DNA of 64,000 nucleotides from 67-14 sp020438345. GTDB lineage: Bacteria; Actinomycetota; Thermoleophilia; Solirubrobacterales; 70-9. Of this stretch, positions 18,019-26,849 are shown piece by piece. The position numbers were made by a program, and so were the translations under genes. Positions within the stretch are counted from its first letter, which is position 1, and each line of letters begins with the position of its first letter. The notes beneath the pieces were generated by a model. That model did no database searches. It was not told where the DNA came from and saw only the letters and a program-made list of their open reading frames with translations. The stretch spans positions 62,001 to 126,000 of the forward strand of contig CALMSY010000018.1 of the NCBI GenBank assembly GCA_937872475.1, given 5' to 3'.

Positions 18019-18401
18019 TTTCTGTGTTCGCAAAGATAGATCCCCTGCCAGGTCCCGAGATGAAAACGACCATTCGAAACCGGAATCGTCAAGTCGAATC
18101 CGGTAAGGGAACCCTTGATGTGAGCAGGCATATCGTCAGGCCCCTCCACCGTGTGTGTCCAGCGGTAATCGTCGGGACGTTCAGGTACCTCGTTGTCAAC
18201 CCAGGCTCTAAAGTCTGCTCGCACATCGGGTGAAGCGTTCTCGTTGAGAGTGAGCGAGGCCGAGGTGTGCCGGATCATCAGGTGAACCAGGCCGATCTCC
18301 AGTGATTCGAGTTCCGGGATGGCCTGCTCCAGGTCCCGGGTGATCAGGTGAAAGCCCCGCGGACGTGGAGCCAGGTTCACATCCCGTTGAAACAACTTCA
18401 T
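17967..18401 (-). CDS. yjbQ: YjbQ/UPF0047 family protein
   Basis: 144 residues, normal for the UPF0047 family (some members have weak thiamin phosphate synthase activity). Family features: VHLMIRHTSASLTLNENASPD near 45-65 (read as HTSASLTLNEN), the DDMPAHIKGSLTG motif near 98, and LGTWQGIYLCEHRN near the end. ATG 18401 is chosen because a TACGGT box lies 6 nt upstream and the extra upstream frame is repeat-derived. The 3' end overlaps the convergent DUF559 gene. Confidence 0.88.
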   Translation of the reverse strand: MKLFQRDVNLAPRPRGFHLITRDLEQAIPELESLEIGLVHLMIRHTSASLTLNENASPDVRADFRAWVDNEVPERPDDYRWTHTVEGPDDMPAHIKGSLTGFDLTIPVSNGRFHLGTWQGIYLCEHRNQGGARSLTATGWGGTG

Positions 18402-18407
18402 GCGCGA

Positions 18408-18413
18408 ACCGTA
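18408..18413 (-). promoter_or_regulatory. Putative -10 box of yjbQ (leaderless)
   Basis: Minus-strand TACGGT, 6 nt before ATG 18401. Confidence 0.45.
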
Positions 18414-18450
18414 CTCGCACTCACAAGAGGAGAAAACTCGGATGGTCTGA

Positions 18451-18568
18451 CCGGTGGGTCGGAAAACTGGCCGCGATCCAGGAAATCCGACCCACCCGGG
18501 AGCGACCCAAGTTGCCGCGAACCCGTGGGTCGGCAAGCTGGTTCAGGGACAGGAAATCCGACCCACCG
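18451..18568. repeat. Dispersed palindrome copies E and F (composite pair)
   Basis: Copy E (18451-18499) and copy F (18523-18568) lie between yjbQ and the 3' end of efp. F matches copy B at most positions including flank (GTTGCCGYGAACCCGTGGGT), so the whole E-F unit is a duplicate of the A-B unit near recQ. Confidence 0.9.
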
Positions 18569-18608
18569 CGAGAGGTGGGACGGGGTTCGGCTTCGTTCCT
18601 GGCTTCGC

Positions 18609-19169
18609 TCAGGCCCTGGAGACGTATTCGCCGGATCTGGTGTCGACGCGGATCGTTTCGCCCTCGTCGATGAAAAGTGGGACCTGGACCTCAACTCCGG
18701 ATTCGAGCGTGGCCGGCTTGCTGCCCCCGCCCGAGGCGGTGTCCCCCTTCAGGCCCGGTTCGGTCTTGATCACCTTCATGTCGATCGCGCTGGCAACCTG
18801 GACATCGGTCGGGTTATCGTCAACGAAGAGCACGTCGACTTCGTCGTTCGGCAGGACCCAGCGCATCGCGTCAGCCACAAGGTCACCAGGCAGCTCAATC
18901 TGGTCATAGGTGCGGCTGTCCATCAAAACGATCGCATCGCCCGACTCGTAGAGGTACTGCATCTTCCTCGACTCGGTTCTGACCGGACGGAACTTCTCGC
19001 CGGCCCTGAAAGTCTTGTCCTGGACGGTGCCGTCCTCGATCTTTCGCAGCTTGGTGCGGACGAAGGCACCGCCCTTGCCCGGCTTCACGTGCTGGAATTC
19101 GATGATCCGGAAAATGGTCCCGTCAATCTCGATGTGCGAGCCGTTCTTGAATTGACTAGTGCTAATCAC
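18609..19169 (-). CDS. efp: Translation elongation factor P
   Basis: 186 residues, three beta-barrel domains; relieves ribosome stalling on proline stretches. The tip loop reads HVKPGKGGAFVRTKLR with the conserved Lys that is modified in many bacteria, and the C-terminal signature appears as IDEGETIRVDTRSGEYVSR. GTG 19169 (V-I-S-T-S-Q-F) is chosen as the family starts there; the upstream frame has no EF-P character. A TAGACT box is 8 nt upstream. Confidence 0.95.
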   Translation of the reverse strand: MISTSQFKNGSHIEIDGTIFRIIEFQHVKPGKGGAFVRTKLRKIEDGTVQDKTFRAGEKFRPVRTESRKMQYLYESGDAIVLMDSRTYDQIELPGDLVADAMRWVLPNDEVDVLFVDDNPTDVQVASAIDMKVIKTEPGLKGDTASGGGSKPATLESGVEVQVPLFIDEGETIRVDTRSGEYVSRA

Positions 19170-19219
19170 GGCTCCGGAGTCTAGAGGCTGCTGGCAGCGA
19201 ACCGGGCCGAGCCTCCCGG

Positions 19220-19225
19220 CATAAT
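19220..19225 (+). promoter_or_regulatory. Putative -10 box of the M42 peptidase gene (leaderless)
   Basis: CATAAT, 6 nt before ATG 19232. Confidence 0.5.
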
Positions 19226-19231
19226 GGCCAC

Positions 19232-20296
19232 ATGACGACAACCCCCGCGCTGCTCGATGAACTGCTCCGCACCCCCGGCCCCTCCGGGTATGAGGCCCCC
19301 GCTGCCGACGTCTGGCGCAAGGCTGCTGAATTTGCCAAGGTCACAACCGACGGGCTCGGTTCAAGCGCGGCGACGGTCCCGGCTTCGGATGGTGCCGAAG
19401 ACGCTCCCCTGGTCGCGGTGGTCGGCCACATCGACGAGATCGGGCTGGTCATCACACATATCGACGAGAAGGGCTTTCTCTACTTCGCGCCGATCGGTGG
19501 ATGGGACCCCCAGATCCTGGTCGGTCAAAGAGTCACGGTAACCGGAAACGACGGACCGGTCCCCGGTGTCGCCGGCCGCAAGCCGATTCATCTGCTCGAG
19601 CCGGAACAGCGCAAAAAGGTCGTCCAGCTGAAGGAAATGCACATCGACATCGGAGCAGATGACCGCGAGCACGCGCAGAACCTGGTCAGCGTCGGCGATC
19701 CGGTCGTTGTCGACTGCGAACCGCTCCAGGTCGCCGGCGGCCGGCTGGTTTCCCGATCCATGGATAACCGGCTCGGCTCCTATGTCGCCCTGGAAACAGC
19801 GAGACGGGTGAACGAAAACGCGAAAGCCAGGGTCAGGTTCGCCGGCGTGGCTGCCGTACAGGAAGAAATCGGACTTTTCGGGTCCCGTACCGCGGCTTTC
19901 ACCTTCAGGCCGGACCTCGCCGTCGCGATAGACGTGACCCACGCGACTGATGCCCCCGGCATCGACGAGAAGGAGGTCGGCAGCCACCCGTTTGGATCCG
20001 GACCGGTGATCGGCCGGGGTTCGACTCTCTCGCCGAAGGTCTATGAACTGCTCAGAGACGTGGCCGAGAGCGCCGGGATCGAATACTCGGTCGGTGCGAG
20101 CGGCAACTCGACCCACACCGACGCGGATTCGCTCCAGATCTCCCGTACGGGAATTCCCACGGGGCTCGTCTCGATTCCGCTTCGGTACATGCATTCTCCG
20201 GTTGAAATGGTCGACCTGGCGGATATGGAGGCAACTGTTGAACTGATGGTCGCCTTCGCAGAGTCGATCGAACCGGGGATCGACCTCTCCCGCTGA
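19232..20296 (+). CDS. M42-family metallopeptidase (glutamyl aminopeptidase/endoglucanase-like)
   Basis: 354 residues, cytosolic zinc or cobalt aminopeptidase that forms tetrahedral dodecamers in known members. Metal ligands appear in VGHIDEIG (about 70), SRSMDNRLGSY (about 174), QEEIGLFGSR (catalytic and metal Glu, about 207), DVTHATDAPG (about 230) and the last His in PLRYMHSPVEMVD (about 318). Divergent from efp; CATAAT (19220-19225) lies 6 nt before its ATG. Confidence 0.93.
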   Translation: MTTTPALLDELLRTPGPSGYEAPAADVWRKAAEFAKVTTDGLGSSAATVPASDGAEDAPLVAVVGHIDEIGLVITHIDEKGFLYFAPIGGWDPQILVGQRVTVTGNDGPVPGVAGRKPIHLLEPEQRKKVVQLKEMHIDIGADDREHAQNLVSVGDPVVVDCEPLQVAGGRLVSRSMDNRLGSYVALETARRVNENAKARVRFAGVAAVQEEIGLFGSRTAAFTFRPDLAVAIDVTHATDAPGIDEKEVGSHPFGSGPVIGRGSTLSPKVYELLRDVAESAGIEYSVGASGNSTHTDADSLQISRTGIPTGLVSIPLRYMHSPVEMVDLADMEATVELMVAFAESIEPGIDLSR

Positions 20297-20493
20297 GCAG
20301 CCGAATTGCGTACCGGAGTGTCTGATTTCGGTACTGAACCGTTCAAAAACATTCTGTTTGTCTGGCGCGACTTTTTGCTGCGATCCGGTCTAGTATCAGT
20401 GAGTCATGTCACACGACCGGTTCGTTCGGACCAGGTCGCAAACAGCGGGTCGGGAACCCGGGCCGCGGGAATCAGAGGGAGTTACACGGAGAG

Positions 20494-23274
20494 ATGAATC
20501 ATCATCTGGGAATTCCGGACGTACGCCGCGTAGCGGTTTTTGCGTTCGCCCTGATCATGGCTTTCGCGCTTACGGCATCGATCGTGGGTAGCCAGGCCGA
20601 GGCAGGCAAGAAGAAAAAGGCCAAGGTGACTCTCAAGGTCACTACCAAGAACCAGCAGCAACTTCTGAAGTAGAGGAAGCTCGTCGTCAAGGTTCGCTCA
20701 ACGGCCAAAACTTCAACCAAGCTCTCCGTGGTGAGCGCCGGAAAGCGCAACTACTTCAAGGCCAGGACCGTCAAGTTCCGCAAGAAGGGCGCCAAGACCG
20801 TTTCCCTCGCCCTGACCAAGTCCGGCCGGACCCAGCTTGCCAAGTGTGGCGCCAAGACCGTCAAGGTCACAGCTGCGTACAAGCGTGGCAAGAAGAAGGC
20901 CAAGGCGAACACGAAGAAGACTCTCGCCAAGTGGGCCGGCAACTCCAACTGTGCTTCCACTCCCGTTCCGGTCGAACCCAGGCGTCCGACCTGCGATCCG
21001 CTCGACCCCACCATTTGCCTGCAGCCGTGGCCGAGCAACCTCTACACCAAGCCTGACCCATCCACCAAGACGGGTCTCCGGCTTGACCTGCCCATCGAGG
21101 CGATGCCGAAGAACACCGCGGGCACGCCAATCAATCCGACTGACATCAACCGCGCCGACGGTTTCAGCGTCGGCAACCTGATCTCGGTCAAGGTTCCCGA
21201 GGTTGATACTCCGGCAGCGTTCGCCAACTCCGGCATCGTGCCGATCAACAACATGGCGGCATACGCTGACGCCAATGCCCCGGTGATGGTGATTGACGCG
21301 ACCACAGGCCAGCGCCATCCGATCTGGGCCGAGCTTGACTCGAACCCGACCACCAAGTTCCCGTTCGTGCTCACGCCGGGCGAGGAGCCCGTGGTGATCC
21401 CTGGCGGCAGCCCGAACGACGACCCCGGGAACACCGCGGACGTCAACCTGATGATCCGTCCGGCGGTCAACTTCAAGCCGGAGCACCGCTACGTGGTCGT
21501 GCTTCGCAACCTGAAGAGCGCGAGCAACACCGCCGTAACGGCACCGGCACCGTTCGCCGCCTGCCGCGACAACCAGGAGATCACGGACGCGGAACTCCTG
21601 TACCGCTGCAACCAGATCAAGGAAAAGGTCTTCCCTGTTCTCAACACGAGCAATATCGCGAAGGACTCGAGCCTCTACATGGCCTGGGACTTCACGGTGG
21701 CCAGCGACCAGAGCACAGCCGGTCGCGCCCTGCAGATTCGTGACGATGCCTTCGCCGAACTGGGCGGTGGCGGAGACACCAACCTCGCAAACGGCACCAT
21801 CGAAGGGGCAAGCCCCACGTTCCAGATCACAGCTGTCTGCGATTACGGCAACATCGGCGCCTGCGGCTCGAACAACTACCCGGGCCTGCCGAACTACAAC
21901 CCGTCCAATCCGATCAAGGTTTCCAACCTGAGTTCGAATGAGCAGCGCGTCGTCACCGGTTTCATCACCGATGTGCCGTGCTACCTCGACACCGACGGTT
22001 GCATTTCCGGATCGAAGTTCAGCTTCGATTCGAACAACAACCTGACCTGGAATGAGTCCTACACCGTGGACGTTCCGTTCATCTGCACGATCCCGAGGTC
22101 GGTTGTGGCCGGAGGAACTCTCCATCCGGGTGCGACCGGAATCTACGGTCACGGCCTTCTCGGAGCGCTCAACCAGGTGCGCTCCGGAGGTTCGACCCGC
22201 GAGATCGGCAATGTTCAGGATTCCACCTGGTGTGGAACCAACTGGGACGGGTTCTCGGAGAATGACTTCGGCACAGTCGCCGCGTCGTTGTCTGACCTGT
22301 CCAACTTCAGCAAGCTGGTCGACAGGATGCAGCAGGGTTTCGTCAACATGATGATGATCCAGCGGGCGATGGTCCACCCGAACGGTTTCGCGACCGATCC
22401 GGCGTTCATCGTCGATCCGGATGATGCTGGCCCGGAACCGGCCGGTTCGGTGATTGACACCAGTGCCGGTGCGGCAACCAGGGCCATGTACCACGGCATC
22501 AGCCAGGGTGGCATCATGGGCGGCGCCTACACCGCGCTTGCCCCTGACGTCGACTACGGCGTGCTGGGTGTACCTGGCATCAACTACTCGACGTTGCTGG
22601 CACGAAGTGTTGACTTCGATGCCTACGCCCACGGGACGATCGACCTGGGAGGAGGCGAGCAGTACCTCCCCGGCATCGGTCTGTATGACAACTACACCGA
22701 CAAGTCCGAGTACCCGGTGATCTTCTCGATCATGCAGCTGTTCTGGGACCGCGGTGAAGGCAACGGGTACGTCCACACCATGAACCCGGCCAACCCAGGC
22801 CTGCCGAACACGAACAATCACAGCGTTCTGCTCGGTGTCGCGATCGGTGACCATCAGGTTGCCAATGTCGCGGCCGAGGTCGAGGCCCGGACCCTCGGAG
22901 CCACGCGTTACTCGCCGACTCTGCTGCCGAGCCGTCACTGGGACAACCAGTACTTCGGCATCAGCCCGGTCGTCGCTCCGTACGGAAACGGAAACACGAT
23001 TGTGTACTACGACGGAGGACCCACTGGCTACGACTGCACGAGCCCCGGCGTTCCCGCCGGCTGTCGTGACCAGGGCAGCAAGGTCCCGCCGAACGAGAAC
23101 CTGCCACCGCGCCCCGAATGGGGTTACGGAGGCGATCCGCATGCGTACCCGAGGCATTCCGCCAACGGGATCAACCAGGCGGCCTCGTACCTCTCAGGCG
23201 ATGGCGTTCCGCTTTGTGCCGGCCTGAACAACCTCTGCCTGACCAACGGCTGGGACGGTTCGTCCGGCCTGTAG
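20494..23274 (+). pseudogene. Secreted alpha/beta-hydrolase (lipase/esterase-like) with in-frame TAG at codon 60
   Basis: One frame runs from ATG 20494 to 23274 (927 codons) except for a TAG at 20671-20673. Before it: a signal peptide (hydrophobic VAVFAFALIMAFALTASIV, likely cut near AEA|GKKKK). After it: a Lys-rich region continuing the same basic repeat style (to about codon 145), then a hydrolase domain with the nucleophile elbow GISQGG near codon 670 and extracellular calcium-site-like Asn/Asp-rich text. The next in-frame start, GTG 20728, would give 848 residues without a signal peptide. CAG to TAG would be a single change. It may be a recent pseudogene, a sequencing error or readthrough. 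SD-like GGAGAG lies before ATG 20494. Confidence 0.8.
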
Positions 23275-23296
23275 GCAAGTTCCGAGACAGACAAGG

Positions 23297-23322
23297 AAAC
23301 GGGGTCCTCCGGGGCCCCGTTT
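23297..23322 (+). terminator. Terminator after the secreted hydrolase
   Basis: AAACGGGG and CCCCGTTT arms with a 10-nt loop, followed by CTGTTG. It lies 22 bp past the stop codon. Confidence 0.75.
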
Positions 23323-23355
23323 CTGTTGCAGGCAGCTACATGGAGCTCGATCGAT

Positions 23356-23405
23356 CCGGGTGGGTCGGATTTCCCTTGCCAAGGCAGGAAATCCGACCCA
23401 CCCGG
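23356..23405. repeat. Dispersed palindrome copy G
   Basis: CCGGGTGGGTCGGATTTCC and GGAAATCCGACCCACCCGG arms (19 bp, perfect) around CTTGCCAAGGCA, itself a small palindrome. The longest stem of all copies. The surrounding gap 23275-23719 (445 bp) holds this, two terminators and an imperfect palindrome at 23651-23682 (GTGACG...CGTCAC); I see no gene in it. Confidence 0.92.
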
Positions 23406-23534
23406 GGTGACCGGGCTTTGGCGACCTTGTCTGGGAGCCAGTTCCACGGAATGGCCGTGTCTGCGTGGCAATAAGTCAACGGACTTGCCTGTGTGACCGT
23501 TGGCCCGGAGTTGCTCCATCCTGATCGCTGCAAT

Positions 23535-23566
23535 GAAAAGACCGGCCCCCTCAGGCCGGTCTTTTC
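23535..23566. terminator. Strong bidirectional terminator
   Basis: GAAAAGACCGGCC and GGCCGGTCTTTTC arms, 12-13 bp stem, 5-nt loop, A-run before and T-run after, so it can act in both directions between the plus-strand hydrolase and the minus-strand M24 peptidase gene. Confidence 0.85.
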
Positions 23567-23719
23567 GTCTGCACCTCTCTCCTCAAAAACTCCCTCGCCA
23601 TATTGCTCTGGAGTCCCCTCCCCACTCGTGACAGAAGCAACGTCGTCTATGTGACGGTTATCACACTATAGATGATCGTCACGAATGGCGCATTCCCGTG
23701 AACAGAAGCTGGACGCGGG

Positions 23720-24823
23720 TCAGACGAAAGTCAATTCCTTGCTGACTGAACTCAGGTTCCGGCCGATCCCCTCCGGCCCGACCATAACCAGATCCTCGAT
23801 CCTGAGACCAGTCAAGCCCGGGACATAGATGCCCGGCTCGACCGTTACGACCTCCCCGGCCATCAGCTTGTCATTGCTGCCCGGTCCGAGTCTCGGTGCT
23901 TCGTGAACCTCGATCCCGACTCCATGACCAAGACCATGCCCGAAGTTATCTCCGTAGCCTGCTTCGCGGATGACCTGTCTGGACGACTCGTCAACGTCGG
24001 ATCCCTGCGCTCCTGGGCGAATCGCGCCGAGACCTGCCAGCTGCGCTCGCAAAGTCACCTCGTAAAGCTCACGGGCGCGCGATCCCAGATCTGACTCGGC
24101 GCCGATCGCGAAGGTCCGGGTGCAATCCGAGCAGTAGCCGTCCAGTTTCACACCCATGTCAACCGTCACCAGGTCACCACGGACAATCTCCCGGGGTCCG
24201 GGCTCGGCATGCGGCGAAGCCCCGTTCGGCCCGGAAGCGACGATTGGAGGAAACGAAGGCTCTGCTCCCTGCTTCCGCATCCAGCCGGTCAGCCAGGCAT
24301 CCAGTTCAGCCTCTGTACGACCCAGGAAGCCGTATTCGATCAATCGGCCATAGAGCACGTCGGTCATCTCCGCAGCAGCGGAGATCCTCTTGATCTCACC
24401 GGCATCCTTTACCCGCCGCAGATCCTCGACCTGACCGCCAGCGGCGACAAGCTCGGCTCCTTTCGCCTTCTCTTCAAGCTGACGGGCGGTGCGGACTGTC
24501 ACGTGATCGTCTTCGAATCCGACCCTGCCACCGAGTCTTCCAGCGAGGCCGTCCATCCACTGCCCTGAAATGACCTCGGCATCCCAGCCTTCGATTCCGG
24601 CGGCACGTTCCGCGTACCGGAAGTCGGTCAGGAAGATGTTGAACCCCGGACCCACCAGGCAGGCACCATTGGTGCCTGTGAATCCCGTCAGGTATTCGAC
24701 ATTGACGAGGTTGGTCACCATGTACGCGTCAAGCTCTGAACCTTCAGGACCCGCTGTCTCCAGCTTCTCGGCGAGCCGGGCGGCGCGACCCTCAAAGCAG
24801 GAACTTTGGCCGGCCGGGCTCAT
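23720..24823 (-). CDS. M24-family Xaa-Pro peptidase
   Basis: 367 residues, creatinase-fold N-domain (about 1-130) and pita-bread catalytic domain. Dinuclear metal ligands: the two Asp in VDMGVKLDGYCSDCTRTF (about 215-230), His in GHGLGHGVGIEVHE (about 300), Glu in VVTVEPGIY and Glu in GLRIEDLV near the C-terminus. It cleaves X-Pro bonds of peptides in the cytosol. ATG overlaps the aroQ stop (ATGA). The aroQ-M24 peptidase-efp order is a common actinobacterial arrangement. Confidence 0.93.
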   Translation of the reverse strand: MSPAGQSSCFEGRAARLAEKLETAGPEGSELDAYMVTNLVNVEYLTGFTGTNGACLVGPGFNIFLTDFRYAERAAGIEGWDAEVISGQWMDGLAGRLGGRVGFEDDHVTVRTARQLEEKAKGAELVAAGGQVEDLRRVKDAGEIKRISAAAEMTDVLYGRLIEYGFLGRTEAELDAWLTGWMRKQGAEPSFPPIVASGPNGASPHAEPGPREIVRGDLVTVDMGVKLDGYCSDCTRTFAIGAESDLGSRARELYEVTLRAQLAGLGAIRPGAQGSDVDESSRQVIREAGYGDNFGHGLGHGVGIEVHEAPRLGPGSNDKLMAGEVVTVEPGIYVPGLTGLRIEDLVMVGPEGIGRNLSSVSKELTFV

Positions 24824-25287
24824 TCGGCCGCGTCGGCACCCACGCCAAGGAGCGTTGCGAGCCGCTTAAGCGCGTCCCTGTACCCATCGGGACCCTTGCC
24901 TGAGATCTTCGCCTCGACGAGACCCTCAAAGACGGAAACCCTGCGCCACTCTTCGCGGTTTTCCACATCGGAAAGGTGCACCTCAATGGCCGGCACCGGA
25001 TCCACGGCCAACGCATCGCCGATAGCCCGGCTGTAGTGGGTCCACGCACCGGCGTTGATTATCGCTCCATCCGCGGTCTCACTCACGCGGTGCAGATAGC
25101 CACAGAACTCCGATTCCGAATTGGTCTGGAAGAAGATCGGATCAAGACCGAGATCGGCCGCCCAGCCACCGATTCGATACTCGAGCTCGGCGAGACTCAG
25201 GCCTCCGTAGAGACCGGGATCCCGCCTCTCGAGCACATCGAAGTTGACCCCATGCAGAACCGCAACACGATTGGTCGCCCGGCTCAT
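24820..25287 (-). CDS. aroQ: 3-dehydroquinate dehydratase, type II
   Basis: Third step of the shikimate pathway, 155 residues, dodecameric type II enzyme. HGVNFDVLERRDPGLYGG (active-site Asn and the lid with Arg and Tyr), QTNSESEFCGYLH, INAGAWTHYSRAIGDAL (catalytic His region) and EVHLSDVENREEWR are all present. Next to aroKB and aroC, giving a dense chorismate cluster. Confidence 0.95.
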   Translation of the reverse strand: MSRATNRVAVLHGVNFDVLERRDPGLYGGLSLAELEYRIGGWAADLGLDPIFFQTNSESEFCGYLHRVSETADGAIINAGAWTHYSRAIGDALAVDPVPAIEVHLSDVENREEWRRVSVFEGLVEAKISGKGPDGYRDALKRLATLLGVGADAAE

Positions 25288-26849
25288 TTGCCGACTCCGC
25301 CATCGGGAAGGAGTTCCTCGACCGAGGCAAGGATGGCTGCATCGTCAACCATGCGGTCGACAAGTGGCTGTCCTGGAACATTCAAGAGCACGAAACCGAC
25401 CCCCCGCGTTGTCTTTTTCTTGTCGAACTGAACTGCCTCGACCACCGCCGCCGGATCGACTGTCGCATCGAGTTCCACCGGCAGGCCGTGTCTCAGGTTC
25501 CAGTCGCGAACCTGTTCACGAAGCAGTTCAGCTCCCGACAGTCGCAATGCGGCCAGAAGACCGAGAGCAATCGCTTCGCCGTGACGGTAACGCTCATACC
25601 CGGTCACCGATTCGATCGCGTGACCCACCGTGTGCCCGAGGTTCAGCTGGGCTCGGAGACCTGTATCCCGCTCGTCCGCAGCTACCACCTCGCATTTGTA
25701 TCGGGCGCAGGCGAAGACCAGGTCAGCCCGGCTCAGGATCTCGCCAGGTTCCAGAGCCGACACTTCTTCCCACAGCGCGCCCCCGGCGAGCAGCGCGGTC
25801 TTGACCACCTCTGCCATCCCCGCGGTCAGCTCGGCTTCAGGCAGGGTGGAAAGCACGTCCACGTCACTGATCACTGCCGCAGGCAGGTGGAACGCCCCGA
25901 CGTAGTTCTTGCCTTCCGGCAGGTCCACCCCGGTCTTGCCGCCGTAAGCTGAATCCACCTGGGCGACCAGCGTGGTCGGGACCTGCGTCACCGGTATTCC
26001 GCGCTGATAGCTATGGGCGACGAATCCGGCGAGATCTCCAACCACACCTCCACCCAAAGCGATCAGGTGATCGGAACGTGTGACGCCCATCCGGGCCATT
26101 TCACGAAGCGACTCGTCGAAGCGGGCGATCGTTTTCGCGGTTTCGCCTGGTGGCACCGTTACGGTCCCGGCCAGGTCTCCGAGGCGGTCGGCGTACATCG
26201 GCCCGACCGAGTCATCGGTGAAACAGAACGACCTGCCGGAGTCTGGCAAGGCAGGCGAACCTTCGCGAAACAGGGCTGATCCGAGAAGTTCCCGGCCGAC
26301 GTAGACCGGGTACTCGCCGCCGGAACTTCGGGCCCAGAACATTCTGGTTCCCTCTGGCAAATCCTCAAGCGCAGCGACCGCTTCGAACGCCCTGTCCCAG
26401 ACCCGGCGGGCAACGCCGGGGAGGATCGCATCGGAAACCGAGTTGTAAAGCATCTGGCGCTTCTCGAACAGAGCTCTGAATGCGGCTTCATCCCGGGCCA
26501 GCGGCCGGCTGGAGGATCTGACCCTCCGCCAGGCAGCGTCAACGCTGATGTCGAGCCAGACAACGGTGTGGCCGTCAACCATCAATGCTTCCCGGATTGC
26601 TTCACTTTCCACCGCGCCGCCACCAAGAGCAAGGGCGTCAATGGTCGGGTCTGACAAGGCTCCCAGCAAGACATCCCGCTCAAGTTCACGAAAGGCCTCT
26701 TCGCCGTCCCGCTCGAAAATCTCCGGGATAGTCTGGTTCGCCGAGGACTCGATCAGCGCGTCAGCATCAACCGCATGAAGCCCTTGCGAGGCGAGTTCGA
26801 CCAGGGCCGTCGACTTTCCGGCGCCCATGAACCCGACCAGACAGATCAT
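25284..26849 (-). CDS. aroB: Fused shikimate kinase / 3-dehydroquinate synthase
   Basis: 521 residues carrying two shikimate-pathway enzymes. Residues 1-165 are AroK (Walker A GFMGAGKST near 6, DADALIE near 28, LGGGAV near 76). Residues about 175-521 are AroB (LGGGVVGDLAGFVAHSYQRG near 273, PTTLVAQVDSAYGGKTG near 297, zinc ligands in the NLGHTVGHAIE His region near 410). AroB makes dehydroquinate (step 2), AroK phosphorylates shikimate (step 5), so the linked steps are not consecutive. Overlaps aroC upstream and aroQ downstream by 4 bp each. Confidence 0.95.
   Translation of the reverse strand: MICLVGFMGAGKSTALVELASQGLHAVDADALIESSANQTIPEIFERDGEEAFRELERDVLLGALSDPTIDALALGGGAVESEAIREALMVDGHTVVWLDISVDAAWRRVRSSSRPLARDEAAFRALFEKRQMLYNSVSDAILPGVARRVWDRAFEAVAALEDLPEGTRMFWARSSGGEYPVYVGRELLGSALFREGSPALPDSGRSFCFTDDSVGPMYADRLGDLAGTVTVPPGETAKTIARFDESLREMARMGVTRSDHLIALGGGVVGDLAGFVAHSYQRGIPVTQVPTTLVAQVDSAYGGKTGVDLPEGKNYVGAFHLPAAVISDVDVLSTLPEAELTAGMAEVVKTALLAGGALWEEVSALEPGEILSRADLVFACARYKCEVVAADERDTGLRAQLNLGHTVGHAIESVTGYERYRHGEAIALGLLAALRLSGAELLREQVRDWNLRHGLPVELDATVDPAAVVEAVQFDKKKTTRGVGFVLLNVPGQPLVDRMVDDAAILASVEELLPDGGVGK

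Noticed and set aside
20713..23157. Very long open frame on the minus strand opposite the secreted hydrolase gene
   Set aside because: It is the antisense shadow of a high-GC gene; Arg/Val/Asp-rich without any domain, while the plus strand has a signal peptide and catalytic motif.
23651..23682. Imperfect palindrome GTGACG...CGTCAC as operator
   Set aside because: Only the outer 6 bp pair fully, and no promoter or gene start is close; left as a note in the copy G entry.
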